A DNA stretch of 64,000 bases from Clavaria fumosa. Its lineage: Eukaryota > Basidiomycota > Agaricomycetes > Agaricales > Clavariaceae. This document shows, one piece after another, positions 34,310-46,081 of this stretch. Location: the NCBI GenBank assembly GCA_951802425.1, contig OX637799.1, forward strand, positions 3,410,001 through 3,474,000, in the 5' to 3' direction. Each line of letters starts with the position of its first letter. The first letter of the stretch is position 1. The notes beneath the pieces are model-generated. The model saw only the letters and a list, made by a program, of their open reading frames with translations, ran no database searches and was not told the origin of the DNA. The position numbers were made by a program, and so were the translations under genes.

Positions 34310-36694
34310 ATGTCTGTGTCTGTGACACCGCCAAAGCCACCTCGTTCCCGGGCACTCTCGCGTAGCACAACTCCTGCGCCTATGAAGAACCCTGCACGCC
34401 TGACCATACCTCTGCGGCCAACCCACTCGCTCTCGAACCTCCACATACACGACCATCGCACGCCTTCGCCTCCCGGCGTCCTATCCGTAGTTCCGACCCA
34501 GGAGAGTCTCCTTGATAGCTGTGCCTCGTCTGTAGTGGAAGCAGACGGGATACTTCTGCGGGATGCAGAGCCTGACGCCGAAACGGGCGCTATTGACGAC
34601 AAAGAGGTCGTTGCAGTAGGAACACTGACCGGCGGTGCAGGAGATGCAGACTCCAAACGAACACTGAGAGCACAACTTCGAAAGACTCTGAATCAGGGTT
34701 CTGGTGAGTCTCTGGCCTGTAGTGGCTCCTCACCATTTCATCAGACATGTAGACCTTGCGGCATCGCGTACTTGGCAGAAGGACAAGGCTAGTGAAATGC
34801 AAGATTTGCCGCACAGTCCAGGTGAGCTGCACCGTTCTTTTGCAATGTGTACTCAGTGTGGCCGCTCTAGAAGCTCGCTATCCACCACGAGAATATTTTG
34901 TCCTCACAGACGCTGGCAAGCCGGTCTTCACAACGTACGCACCCTCACTAGATATCGTCACACATTTTCGCTAAAATTTCCTTTTAACAGTCGCCCAGAC
35001 TCTCCTGATCTGGGATCTATCCTTGGTATCCTGCAAGCCTTGATCTCGGTGTTTCTTGACGACTCCGACAAGCTGCGATGCATCAACGCCGGTCGCACAC
35101 GCATCGCGTTTCTGCTTCGCTCTCCACTCTATTATGTCTGCGTCAGCTCGTGGGGCGAACCTGAGAGCGTGGTAGGTGGTTTCCATACAGCATTCTCATC
35201 TTTTTGCCGACGTATATCCCTGCAAGGAAAGACGAGGTCCCATCTTGAATACCTCCATCTACAAATCCTGAGTGTCGTTAGTGCAGCCCAGCTCCAACGA
35301 ATATTTGAGCGGAGAGGCAATTTTGATTTGCGGAGACTGTTAAATGGTGCGCACTCTTTGCATTCCATCAAGCAGTTTCTTCCGCTGTGTCGAACGATTT
35401 TTCACTCCTGTCCTCAGGCGCAGAGACCTTCATGACATCCCTCCTTATCAACCTGGACTCCGACCTTGCGTTGTCGACTTCCTCCCTGCACGTCCTGAGA
35501 GTTGAGGATACATTGCGGAAACGGGCAGCGCGAGCGTTACTACCGAGCGGGGCGCGAGTCAAGGTGTGCCACCCTCCTTTATGTTTGAGTAAGTCCTCAA
35601 TTTAAAGCTGGTGAGATAGGAAGTGCTCTACATTATCCTTGTGGCGAAGGGTAAGGTGGTGACGCTTGCAAGGCCCAAGAAACATTCGATACATCCTGCT
35701 GGTTCGTGTTCCCCTGATTGCATCCTACCCCCCACCTCACATTTTTGGCCGTCAAGATATACACATTCTCCTAAACACAATACACGCCCCATCAATATTT
35801 TCTTCACCTGCGGCAGCATCTTGGATCCCAGTCTGTCTGCCGAGGTTCAATCCAAACGGGTTTGTCAATGTTTATGTGGAGTTCCTGGGCAGGAATGAGG
35901 CGTCTGGCTCAACTCTGATTGCGGACATCACACCGACGGCTGATATTGTTCCCCACCCTGGATCACAGAATGATCCAGGTATTACATTGGTATGCGTTAG
36001 CGGCGGTGGGCAATTTGAGACCATTAGGTCGTTGTGCGCCTCCATCACAATGGTAATGTTTCTTTTTCATGCAATCTTCTCAGTAAACCAACAAACCCTC
36101 TTGACATAGGGTCTCGAGTCTGATGGCTGCTTGGCGGCTATCATGTATGCAGTGCACACTGGCAGTGACACTTATCCGGTGTCTCAACTCGGGATCCCAG
36201 GGCTTCGGCATTTCTTGTACAAGAGCCGTGGACAGGTGCAAATAACGCTACCAATCTGGGAGGATCCTTATGAGGATGCAAGTGAACGGCGCCGGTGCGC
36301 AACCCGCATCAGTTATATGTGTGGAATAGTCACTCAAATGAAGGCACTTGGTTTAGGCTGATCACTCTATATCAAGTGCTCCATGATGCAATCCATGGCA
36401 AGTCGGGGCAGGGTGGGACGTTAAAGCTGCAATATATCCGGACAGACAAAGAGTCTGTCCTTGGCTGGGTTAGTCTGCTTCCCGATGAATTGTCGTCTAG
36501 TTTCACTGACAGAAGGAGACATTTCGGTCCCTTTGTTTTGCTTCGTGGTGCAGATCACGCAGCCATTTGAGCTTTACATTGCGTTATCGCCAAGACTGCC
36601 CAAGAGTGCTGCGGTGGGTGCTGCGAACGCGGTTGCCAAGTGGGTAAAGCAGGAAGAGAGCAGGGTGTTCCTTCGAGATGCACCTATTTTTTAA
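34310..36694 (+). CDS. MON1: MON1, vacuolar fusion and Rab7 exchange factor subunit
   Basis: Starts MSVSVTPPKPPRSRALSRST with a disordered, Ser/Pro-rich region of about 150 residues. The first longin-like domain follows: REYFVLTDAGKPVFTT, DLGSILGILQALISVFLD, RIAFLLRSPLYYVCVSSWGE, then LEYLHLQILSVVSAAQLQRI. Later exons give DVLYIILVAKGKVVTLARPK, DIHILLNTIHAPSIFSSPAA, SWIPVCLPRFNPNGFVNVYV and LRHFLYKSRGQVQITLP, matching fungal MON1 throughout. With CCZ1 it activates Rab7/Ypt7 for endosome and autophagosome fusion with the vacuole. The final exon ends ESRVFLRDAPIF at 36692-36694. About nine introns. The next 545 bp separate it from the actin gene. Confidence 0.9.
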
Positions 36695-36805
36695 ATGTTT
36701 GTGTGTACCATTCTGGTCTCCAGGATACATACACTATCATGTATATAGTATAATGTAAAGATGTATAATGTGAAGATAAAAGAAACTTCAACCCCATCGT
36801 ATTCA

Positions 36806-36853
36806 CAAACCGAAAACACCCGTACTTACAAACCGAAAACACCCGTACTTACG
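36806..36853. repeat. Short tandem duplication
   Basis: A unit of about 23 bp containing ACCGAAAACACCCGTACTTA occurs twice in a row, starting near 36806. It lies between the MON1 3' end and the actin promoter. Probably a slippage duplication. Confidence 0.6.
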
Positions 36854-37240
36854 TACAACCGCGTCTTTGCCTTTACAAAAAAAGTCACGGTCACGTGAGC
36901 TCACGCGCGCCAGGACTCGGAATTGGAGTTGACTGCGGACTCTAGTCCAATGCTCAAACTGTACCAATTGAAGGTCGTATGTTTCGTGGCCAGCAATATT
37001 GCGCATGCCCCACTGCGAATGATGCGCAGCTCGCAATTCATTGGCCGCAGCACATTCAGTGACAGCCAGCGAGTCAGCGACAATATTGCACAGCAGGGTC
37101 AGGTCTTGGCATTTGCGACTCACAGCTGCGCGCCGCAATCCGCCCTGCATGATATATACCACAACAGGGCATCGAAGGCTTTCTGTCTCGGACTAACGAA
37201 CCCCAAGTTTTCTCGATAATCCAACTTGTCGTCCAGAATT

Positions 37241-38847
37241 ATGGAGGACGAGACATCAGCTCTTGTGTGTTTTGCATCTTTTGTGCATATTGCTTCTTAC
37301 CTCTAACGAGCATACTACCAGATTTTTGACAATGGTTCTGGGATGTGCAAGGCTGGGTGTATGTATTTCAAATCTTGGTGGATCTTTACACTAACCTGCG
37401 CAATTTTTATAGTTGCTGGTATGCATCACGGGTTCCCTGGGTTTTGTGCGATTGAATTCCACCACTAGGCGATGATGCCCCCCGTGCTGTCTTTCCGTAA
37501 GCCAGTGACGTTTCCTGATATGCTGGGAAGGCGCTGAGATATTGATTTTCACAGTTCAATCATTGGCCGACCACGCCATCATAATGCCTATATTGGAATG
37601 GGACAAAAAGATTCATACATAGGGTTTGTGTTATCCGGATATGATGTGACCTGCCATGTTACTTACATGTTATCAAGTGATGAAGCTCAGGCTAAGCGTG
37701 GCATCCTTAGTCTCAAATATCCAATCGACCACGGCATAATCACAAATTGGGACGACATGGAAAAGATATGGCATCACACTTACTACAACGAGCTGCGTGT
37801 TCCGCCAGAGGAGTACCCAATTTTGTTGACAGAAGCAGCGCAGAATCCGAAGGCGAACCGTGAAAAGATGATACAAATCATGTTCGAAACATTCAACGTT
37901 CCTGCCTTTTACGTCGCTGTCCAGGGTGTGCTCTCACTTTATGCATCTGGCCGCACGACGGGCATCGTCTTAGACTCTGGTGATGGCGTAACACACACCG
38001 TGCCGATTTATGAGGGCTTTACGCTTCCACATGCCATCAAAAGACTGGACATTGCTGGTCGTGACATCACAAGCCACCTTGTCAAGACTCTGATGGAGCG
38101 AGGATACACTTTTGTCAATAGCGCGGAAAGGGAGATTGTCAGAGACATCAAGGAGAAGCTTTGCTATGTGGCCACCGACTTCAACACAGAGATGCATGCG
38201 GCTGCACATAGTTCTGCAGTCGAAAAGAGTTACGAGTTGCCTGATGGTCAAGTCATCACTATCGGTAACGAGCGGTATATATCCCACTCCGCTGGTTGTC
38301 AACTGCGACTTACGGGATACGGACAGTTTCCGCGCTCCTGAAGCCCTCTTCCAGCCGTCTATGCTTGGTCAAGAAGCTGCGGGCATCCATGAACTCACGT
38401 AAGTGGCAGCGGCCCACCGAGGCATCAACCAGCTCACATATGTCTCCAGCTACAACTCAATCATGCAGTGCGATTTGGATATCCGTCGCGAGCTCTATGG
38501 TAGTATAGTCCTCTCTGGTGGGACGACAATGTTCCCTGGTATCGCCGATCGCATGCAGAAGGAGATGTGCGCATTCGCCCCGCCATCTATGAAAGTACGC
38601 CGGTTCCCTCATAGGATTTTGTAAATAAATTAACAAGTAACGCAGGTGAAGATCATAGCTCCTCCGGAGCGAAAGTACTCCGTCTGGATTGGGGGCTCCA
38701 TCCTCGCGTCTCTCACGACCTTCCAGAACATGTGGTGCTCAAAGCAGGAGTATGACGAGAGCGGTCCTAGCATTGTTCATCGCAGTACGTCCTCGATCTG
38801 CTCAAGCTGAACCGTTTTCTGTCTGAATTGTACTAGAATGCTTCTGA
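37241..38847 (+). CDS. Actin, divergent paralogue
   Basis: At least eight introns. MEDETSAL joins [12 protein letters not shown], then [49 protein letters not shown] and so on to the C-terminal HRKCF stop at 38845-38847. All joins found are in frame: e.g. [17 protein letters not shown] (38276-38331), [16 protein letters not shown] (38399-38450), [16 protein letters not shown]. Nucleotide-binding [10 protein letters not shown] and DSGDGVTHT are intact. It differs from typical fungal actin in the N terminus and at many surface positions (VEKSYELPD kept, but PTSM-like runs such as [12 protein letters not shown] differ), and the D-loop reads [10 protein letters not shown] instead of HQGVMVGMGQ. 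Basidiomycetes often carry one conserved and one or more diverged actins; this looks like a diverged one and is probably functional. Confidence 0.9.
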
Positions 38848-39017
38848 ACAACAGAAAATTGTGTGCTTTGACCATCTGTATCACATGTCATTTTGTCTGT
38901 CGCCGTTTTTGTTTTTGTAGTGAATGGTTCAACGAGATTGGTGATAGCCCATTATGTCTTGTGAAACAACATCGATAGTCGGACCCGTGCCATATGATCA
39001 CACCAGATTTACTCCCA

Positions 39018-41204
39018 CTATCCGCCTTGATAATTCCTCGCGATCCCACTTCGGCCCTGCTCCAAAATGCTGGGCGGGTTCTCCCCGATTCCTACTTCCA
39101 GTCCGTGGTACGTACGTGATTGTAGAAATTGGGCTGAAAACAATGGTTGTCTTTCAGAATTCGTTGCAATTCGGGCGAATGCAACTACGACATTTACCGG
39201 CTGCGCTGTCCACTGGCATCGCGAGGGTGTAATCCTGGCTTTTCAAGATCACCGCAGAGGATTCTGGTTCCGCTGCACGTTTGGGCTCTGTAAGAAGGGC
39301 TTGCGGTGAACAATCCATCAAAGTGTTGGAGCAGTGAAATAGAATGACCACCAAATTGTTTTGAGTGACGATATGTTCCCGTGACTAACGAGAACACAGG
39401 CCTACCATCATCCTCCTCCTCCGGTGCTTGTCCTTTCTCTTCGGGAGATGTTAAAAATTGAAAAACACGGAGAAGAAGCGTATACCTTCTCGTAATAGTC
39501 TACTGAAGTCAAATATATATTGGCTAGTCCAGCTCTGCTCCGGTCGCAGGGCAGCCTCGAGTTCGTACGGCGTAATGATAGGTCTTAAGAATTCCTAAGA
39601 TGGGTTTGTTAATCAACAAGTTCCCGACAACAGACGGGCGACACAGCAAATTCCGAGAGAAATAAGGCGAAGCACCTTTGCCTCGACAATACTGTTCTCG
39701 GGACATGCAACCACGACAAAGCATTCAATTTCGACGAAGTTGGCAAGCTTCGCGGGATTAATCTTCCCGACGCTAATTGTGTAGCACTTCTTGCGCTTCC
39801 GCGATATGAGAGTCCGTAGTTGTGCAATTAGAGGGAGGTAATGGGCTAATTGAACCAAGATCAGATTTCCGGGTGGGACCCGAGATTAAGTATTGGGCAG
39901 AAAAGCGAGACAGAGGATATAGCTCACCGATGCCCAGCGTGCCCACAAGAATTCCAAACACGTCTGCATCCCGCGCTTTTTGCATTGCCGCGTAGCGCCG
40001 CATGAGCAGTTTATTCGTCCGGACAGACTCCAGCCTTGTTGTCCTGCTTAAGGGATGATATGAGTGAACCTAAAGGGAATTCTCAGAATGGTCTTATCCT
40101 GGGGGAAGGATAGTGACTCGCCTCAGATGCCGCGTTCATCATGAGTAGATTCGTCAATGAGAGACTCTCCCCGCCAACGTATAATATTAGGTTTCCGCTG
40201 GTATCACGCGAAGCCGACGCCAACACAGATGGCGATGTAACCTCAGCCAGCGACGGATGCAGTCTCGTTGGGATGTGATGGAATGCGACAGTCATTCCCA
40301 GCGGCGCGACTCGTTCCCGCAACTTCCTCGCGATATCGTCTGTCAGAAATGCAATTAGCACATCACAAGTAACCACAAGACAAGCTCGTCCAGATGTTTC
40401 ACCCGCTCGGTATGTATAGCAAACGTCGCACCGGAGCACCATGGTCCTGTCACCCTTGTCGGTGGGTGTAGCCAACCACTCATCAGTAATCAAAGCAAGG
40501 ATCTCAGCAAAGCGCTCGACGCAATCATCCACGTCCACCGGTTTCCGACCGAACACGTAAATGATTGGTAGGCGATACGTTCTGGATCAAAAGGACGATG
40601 AGATAGGTATCCTGAGAAAGAGAAATTTCTGGAGACATACTGGCTCATGCAAGCATGCCCATAGTGAACTATCACATCTGCATCGACGTGCTGTGCTGCT
40701 ACTTCGTCCACACAACAGCTTTTAGAAATTCGTGTACGAGATCAATATGGTGGATCAAAATAAAGGAGAGTGACGTAGCAAACACAGAGACAAGGGTTAG
40801 TACAAGCAGGGGACCGCGCAATGTGGGCTGAAGCCTGCCTTGCCTGCCGTAGCTTGTATCAGCTAATACGTATATCTCCACGTCCTCGCGACCCTGTTCA
40901 TTTATTGCACTTCTGAGCTTGCGGTATATAGGAACAGTGTGTTGGAGGAGCTCGTCTGGGAACTGAAGCGCAACCTGCCGATACCACATGCGCATAAGCT
41001 AGAAACATGACAGCTCTGACAATTCACCCGTTTGAACCCTCCGTCGATAATTTCGTTCACCGTCCTCGTGATTTCGTAGAATTCGTCGAACGCTTGGGTT
41101 AGAGGGTCCAATACGTCGTCAGTCAGGACGTCGTTAGCGCGAGTAATAACGTCTTCGCCAGACGAGGACGAAAAAGCAACAGCAGACATGTCGATCATGA
41201 TCAT
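39018..41204 (-). CDS. DPH2: DPH2, diphthamide biosynthesis subunit
   Basis: Start region [20 protein letters not shown] with the first in-frame ATG at 41202-41204. Blocks in order: [139 protein letters not shown] and, after two more introns, [17 protein letters not shown] to [15 protein letters not shown]. With DPH1 it transfers 3-amino-3-carboxypropyl from S-adenosylmethionine to the EF2 histidine, the first step of diphthamide synthesis. The intron 40719-40843 has a GC donor (AG|GCAAGG) and joins TSYG to SCCVDE in frame. Stop at 39018-39020. Confidence 0.9.
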
Positions 41205-41356
41205 GATCACAGCTTTTTTATAGCGCTACATGCATGTGACTGCCGAAAGTGGTAGGACGGCCACTACAAAACAAAAAAAAGACCGAGGTAGGAATTTGTC
41301 CAACATCAGAGAATTTCCGAGTCTGAAACTACCTCGATAGTTAAACGGTCGACGTG
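41205..41356. promoter_or_regulatory. Divergent promoter between DPH2 and ILV3
   Basis: About 150 bp between the two start codons. The minus side begins with overlapping ATGATC repeats, so the DPH2 start could be 41204, 41198 or 41189. No core promoter motif is clear. Confidence 0.5.
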
Positions 41357-43881
41357 ATGCAGCTACTCAGTCTAGAGACGATCTCAAGGGCGGTTGCCTC
41401 AAAAGAGTGGCGGCATATCAGTACACTGACGAGGTCGTTCCGCACAACCGCGCGATCCAACGACGCCCACGTAATGAACCGGTACAGCAGGGCTGTTACA
41501 CAGAGCAAGGATCAGGGCGCCAGTCAGGTGCGGGTTAAGCGTTATGCATTTGACGATTGACTTAAAATATCGAGTACAGGCTATGCTGTATGCTACTGAC
41601 GGCATTAAGAATGACGAGGACTTTAATAAGGCCATGGTTGGTGTCGCCAGTGTCTGGTAAGTTTGGGAATCATAAAGGTTGTCGGTTTCCTTGACCTCAT
41701 AGTATCTCCGATGCTTAGGTACGAGGGCAATCCGTTAGTTCCCATCTCGTGTCATCTTTCGGTCTCACACTCAGCCCTTTCAGATGCAACAAGCACCTCT
41801 TGGGACTCGGCAAGGATATCAAGGACTCTCTCACTCATGCGGGGATTATTGGCTACCAATTTGGCACTGTGGGCGTCAGTGACGGGATCAGCATGGGCAC
41901 TCGCGGCATGTCCTACTCGCTTCAATCGCGCGACCTGATCGCCGACCAAGTCGAGACGGCTGCTGGAGGCCATTGGCTTGACGGCATGGTTGTCGTCCCC
42001 GGTTGCGACAAGAACATGCCCGGCGTACTCATGGCCCGTTCGTATCCTCCGAACATATATGAATACGAGGATCTAATGACTGAAGACATTCTCCGGGGTT
42101 TTTTCTCGCGCCTCTACAGTGGGCCGCCTAAATCGCCCAGGGCTCATGGTCTATGGAGGAACGATCCGTGCCGGGTCCTGTGCTGGCATGCCACAACTCG
42201 ACATCGTCTCTGCGTTCCAAGCATACGGCAAATTCCTACAGGATGGGCGTACAGAAACCGCAGAGAAAGAGCGATACGACACCATCCGGCACGCTTGCCC
42301 TGGTCCGGGCGCCTGTGGCGGTGTGAGTACTCCAAGTCACCTTGAGTATGTCCATTTGTAGGCTAAAGCTGGTTACATGCTCGGAACAGATGTACACTGC
42401 AAATACGATGGCTAGCGCGGCGGAGTCGTTGGGCATGACCATCCCTGGATCTTCGTCATTTCCCGCAGAATCGCCTGAGAAACTGGAGGAATGCAAGGCG
42501 GTCGGTGGCGTAGTGCACGAGCTCCTTGCGCGTAATATCTGTCCACAAGATATCATGACGCGTTCTGCCTTCGAAAACGCCATGGCATGTCACATTCATT
42601 CTCTCACATGCCCACCTATTCTAAATCCTGTGCATATACTGATGGAATTGTTACTCCTGGTCTTGAGTGTAGGTGCTTACGATGGTGTTAGGCGGCTCGA
42701 CCAACGCTGTGCTACATCTGATTGCTATAGCACACTCAGTCGGTATTAAACTCACGCTAGATGACTTCGCACGTGTCGCTGAACGCACCCCCTTCCTGGC
42801 TGATATCAAACCTAGCGGCAAATATGTCATGGAGGACATTTATAAGATCGGAGGTATACCCAGTACGTTTCTGCCCTCCTTGCGCATTACCTGAGGCATT
42901 TACCTTGTCTGACTCTCCCTCGCCTTCGGCTAAGAGGTGCTCGCGTACCTCCTTGAGAATAAGATGATCGATGGTGATAACATGACCGTAACGGGACGCA
43001 CGCTCGGGGAGAATCTCGAGCGGTGGACGCATAAATACGGTCCCCTTTCACTGCAGCAGGACGTCATCCGTCCGTTGAACAAACCCATCAAGTCCACAGG
43101 CCATCTGCGGTATGTTCTTTGCTTCCTTATCATGAATATCAGATCACTCAGTCTTTCTGCATACGCACAGGATACTAAGGGGCAACCTTGCGCCTGGTGG
43201 CGCGGTGGCGAAGATTACGGGAAAGGAAGGACTCGAGTTCACCGGGCGCGCACGTACATTTGACTCGGAAGATGCGTTCGTCGAAGCCGTTGAGCGCGGG
43301 ACGATCCCTCGCGGGGAGAAGACGGTCGTAGTCATGCGCTACCTCGGCCCGCAAGGCGGTCCCGGTAAGCGTCTATTCTTTCCTCCATTCCCAGTTTCAT
43401 GTCCAATCATCACTCTTGCTAACCGTAATCTCTCGTGATCCTCCCTCCATATTCTCTGTGCCACCGTTCGTTTGATACAGGAATGCCTGAGATGCTCAAG
43501 CCAACCAGCCTGATCATGGGCGCAGGGCTGGGTCACGACGTTGCATGTCTCACCGACGGGCGCTTCAGCGGAGGGTGAAACGCTCTTCATCTGGTCGTCG
43601 AAGCACTACTGATACCCATCATGTGTAGTTCACACGGCTTCTGTATTGGGCATGTCGTTCCCGAGGCACAAGTTGGCGGGCCTATCGCACTGGTACATGA
43701 CGGGGACTTGATATCAGTAGATGCAGTGAAGAATATAGTGGAACTACACGTTCCGCCAGACGAGCTCGAGGCACGGCGGCGTGCATGGGTAGCCCCGCCT
43801 CTCAAAGTATCGCGGGGTACGCTCTACAAGTACACTAAAGTTGTCCAGGACGCAAGCAATGGGTGCATTACAGATCAATGA
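41357..43881 (+). CDS. ILV3: Dihydroxy-acid dehydratase, mitochondrial
   Basis: The ATG at 41357 opens a basic, Ser/Thr-rich presequence ([20 protein letters not shown], then [12 protein letters not shown]) consistent with mitochondrial import. Conserved blocks: [140 protein letters not shown] and [20 protein letters not shown]. The three Fe-S ligands (PCN, GCDKN, GACGG) are all present. It makes 2-oxo acids from dihydroxy acids in valine, isoleucine and leucine synthesis. About ten short introns; for example 42039-42118 joins VLMA to LGRLNRPG. Ends ASNGCITDQ at 43881. Confidence 0.93.
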
Positions 43882-44219
43882 ATTAAACTCACGACGAATG
43901 CTGTAAAAAAGCCCGATGCGTTAGGAAAATAAAACTTCCTCGAGAGTTTCTGAATCAACGGAGAATCTAGAAAAATACTCTATAATATGTATATCAATTA
44001 ATTGAAGGGTTATCCACAGTGGGTGCACCTCGAGAAATTGATACGTTACATGGGTTCAGACGAAGTGATTAGATGTATTCTTAGATGGATTGTAGCTGCC
44101 CAATTCTCTGGGCAAGCCAGGAAAATCTCGCAAAAAGGTGCCATATTCACAACCACATACTTTGGGCGATTATGTAATTGGCTTGTCCGAAAAGGCGAGG
44201 CAAGTCAAAGACCTATTGT
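43882..44219. other. Intergenic between ILV3 and mS41 genes
   Basis: AT-rich sequence holding the ILV3 3' end and the mS41 promoter. No gene seen. Confidence 0.45.
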
Positions 44220-44692
44220 ATGTTTGGCCCTTTAGCACCTTGCCTGCCTCGCCTTGCTCGATGCGTGCGACCACTACCTGCGCCCCGAGGTGCAGAGAGC
44301 ACTTTCTCTAGCTCTCGCGTGCTGTTGCCGATGACTCCACCAATGTTTCACAGGTAAAATTACGACACCTGCAGATTTCCTCAAAACGATCGGTCGAGGA
44401 GTTGACTCCAAAGTGACGTTTGACGAATGGAATGCATTCTGGGCTTGTGATGGAGACAGTCTGAAAAAGGCTGGCCTAGGAGTGCAGGAACGGAGGTTGT
44501 TTCGGTTTTCTGCGCATCTGAACCTGCTAGATGACAATATGAGCAGGTATGTCTTGTGGTGTATGGAGAAATATCGACGAGGGTGGGAATTGGCGGATAT
44601 CGCACGTGAAGTTCCAAAGAAGAAGCAAATACGCGGGTACGTGGTTTCTGGGTCCCAGTTCCTTTCGCCGATTTGTAATGAGATCCTCATAG
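44220..44692 (+). CDS. Small mitochondrial ribosomal protein mS41 (IGR motif)
   Basis: A short three-intron gene. Exon 1 (44220-44289) encodes MFGPLAPCLPRLARCVRPLP, an arginine-rich mitochondrial presequence. An intron ending TTTCACAG joins GKITTPADFLKTIGRGVDSK, the IGR motif (PF09597-type), then VTFDEWNAFWACDGDSLKKA and GLGVQERR. The next intron joins YVLWCMEKYRRGWELADIAR, and a short last exon ends RGSFRRFVMRSS at 44690-44692. Fungal homologues (yeast Fyv4) belong to the mitochondrial small ribosomal subunit. The total of roughly 110 residues fits the family. Confidence 0.78.
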
Positions 44693-45239
44693 ACGCGGAC
44701 CGGCCGTGCAGAACGGGAAGCGTATACGATCTTAAGCAAGATACATTGGTGCCCTGCACCTTGTGGAAAGGAGCTCGCTGTAGAAGCACCTATGCGCCGA
44801 TTTGCTGGAATCAAATTGCTTCGCGTTCTCGAAACATGCCATGGGCCATGCAGTTTTGAGGTTCACTTGTTGACCTATTGGCTCTCAGCGACAATGATTC
44901 GACGGAACTGCCAAATGACTGCTCTCGTTATGGGGAAGGACGCGTGCACCGACTCTTTCAGTTTCTGCATTTTTTCACCCACACCCTTGGTAGTGCTCTT
45001 CCAGCCGGCTTGGAAGCCACTGGCTTCTGCCTGGCTCCGGCTAAGCCGCAGCTGTTGTGAGGAGATCATGTATCCAACAACAGCCTGAGATTGACTTTTG
45101 CTAGTTACAATAATCAGTATCAGAGATGCTACCCATATCCTTTGGCAAGAATTCATCTCTGTCGTATAGTTTGAGAAGCAATTCATCCCACCCCATCTCA
45201 CCAGCTGAGTCTGAGTCACCACTTGGCTTGCCATCTAGA
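44693..45239. other. Intergenic between mS41 and a transposase remnant
   Basis: Open frames on both strands (e.g. 44875-45234 minus) show no recognisable domain. Part of this could belong to the decayed hAT element that follows. Confidence 0.35.
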
Positions 45240-45431
45240 TCATCCCATCATTTTCCTGGAGCTCCACCTCTTCAGCTCATGGAAAGGTAAATCATGACAA
45301 ATTGCACACTTTACAAATTGCAAGGCATCAACAATATCCCAACTCTGTTGTTTGCTGACTGTGATCCTGCCTTGCGAGAATGCCCGCTCGCTCAACACAG
45401 GTGAAGCCATAATTGCCAAGTCAAGTCTATA
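45240..45431 (-). pseudogene. hAT-family transposase, C-terminal dimerisation fragment
   Basis: Minus-strand frame reads LAIMASPVLSERAFSQGRIT, then VSKQQSWDIVDALQFVKC and AICHDLPFHELKRW before a stop at 45240-45242. This is the hAT dimerisation signature (S-E-R-x-F-S-x-G ... L-x-x-LK-x-W-like). Upstream the frame is closed by stops, so only the tail survives. No inverted ends or 8-bp target duplication were found. Confidence 0.75.
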
Positions 45432-46081
45432 CCATTTATTATAACTTATAACTGTAAGTCAATTGACCAGTTCACGTGTCACACCCACCCTCATGCACGA
45501 TGATGTGACTTCCCAACTTCAAAGGCAGCAGTTGTTCTGCTGAGCTTTATGTGTTATTTTTCTTGCATAATCGGACATGCTCAATTGCGGCGCATGGGAC
45601 CGCAACCAAAACGAGGATGCCCAAATAGTGTTGATGTAAATGCACCATCGTACTCGTTTGGGACAGCTGATCGACGCCTAATTACAGCGGCCAATTCGAA
45701 CAACAATACAGCAATACGTTGTTGACATGCTTCGCTTAATCCGGCGCAAGCCCTCGTGCGCGTTTGGGTTGATTTGAACCCTGCAAATGCAACCCGACAA
45801 AAGACACGAAGATCTGACATACAATCTGAGACATGGTTTTATTGATACTCGCCCGATTTGGAGATCCATTACGCACTTTTGTCATCTCTGTCGAGACGAC
45901 CAGCAAAAAAGGTGAATCCCGAATGTGCAGAACAAAGGGCGGAAATCTCAGCGCTTCTCATTGGTTAGCCTCGCTGTTGCTTCGTCGTTGGGTCTTTCGT
46001 CTCTAGTGGAATTTATTTAATATCGCGCCATGAATCGACAATTTCCTCGGCTGGACCTCTCTTCCAAGTTTTGGCAGTAAT
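45432..46081. other. Intergenic upstream of the C2H2 gene
   Basis: 650 bp with the presumed promoter of the C2H2 gene. No gene recognised. A T-arm-like stretch near 45760 has no matching tRNA body. Confidence 0.4.

Noticed and set aside
45755..45790. T-arm-like GGTTCAAATC stretch on the minus strand
   Set aside because: Loop and stem lengths are wrong for a tRNA T-arm and no acceptor or anticodon arms are present.
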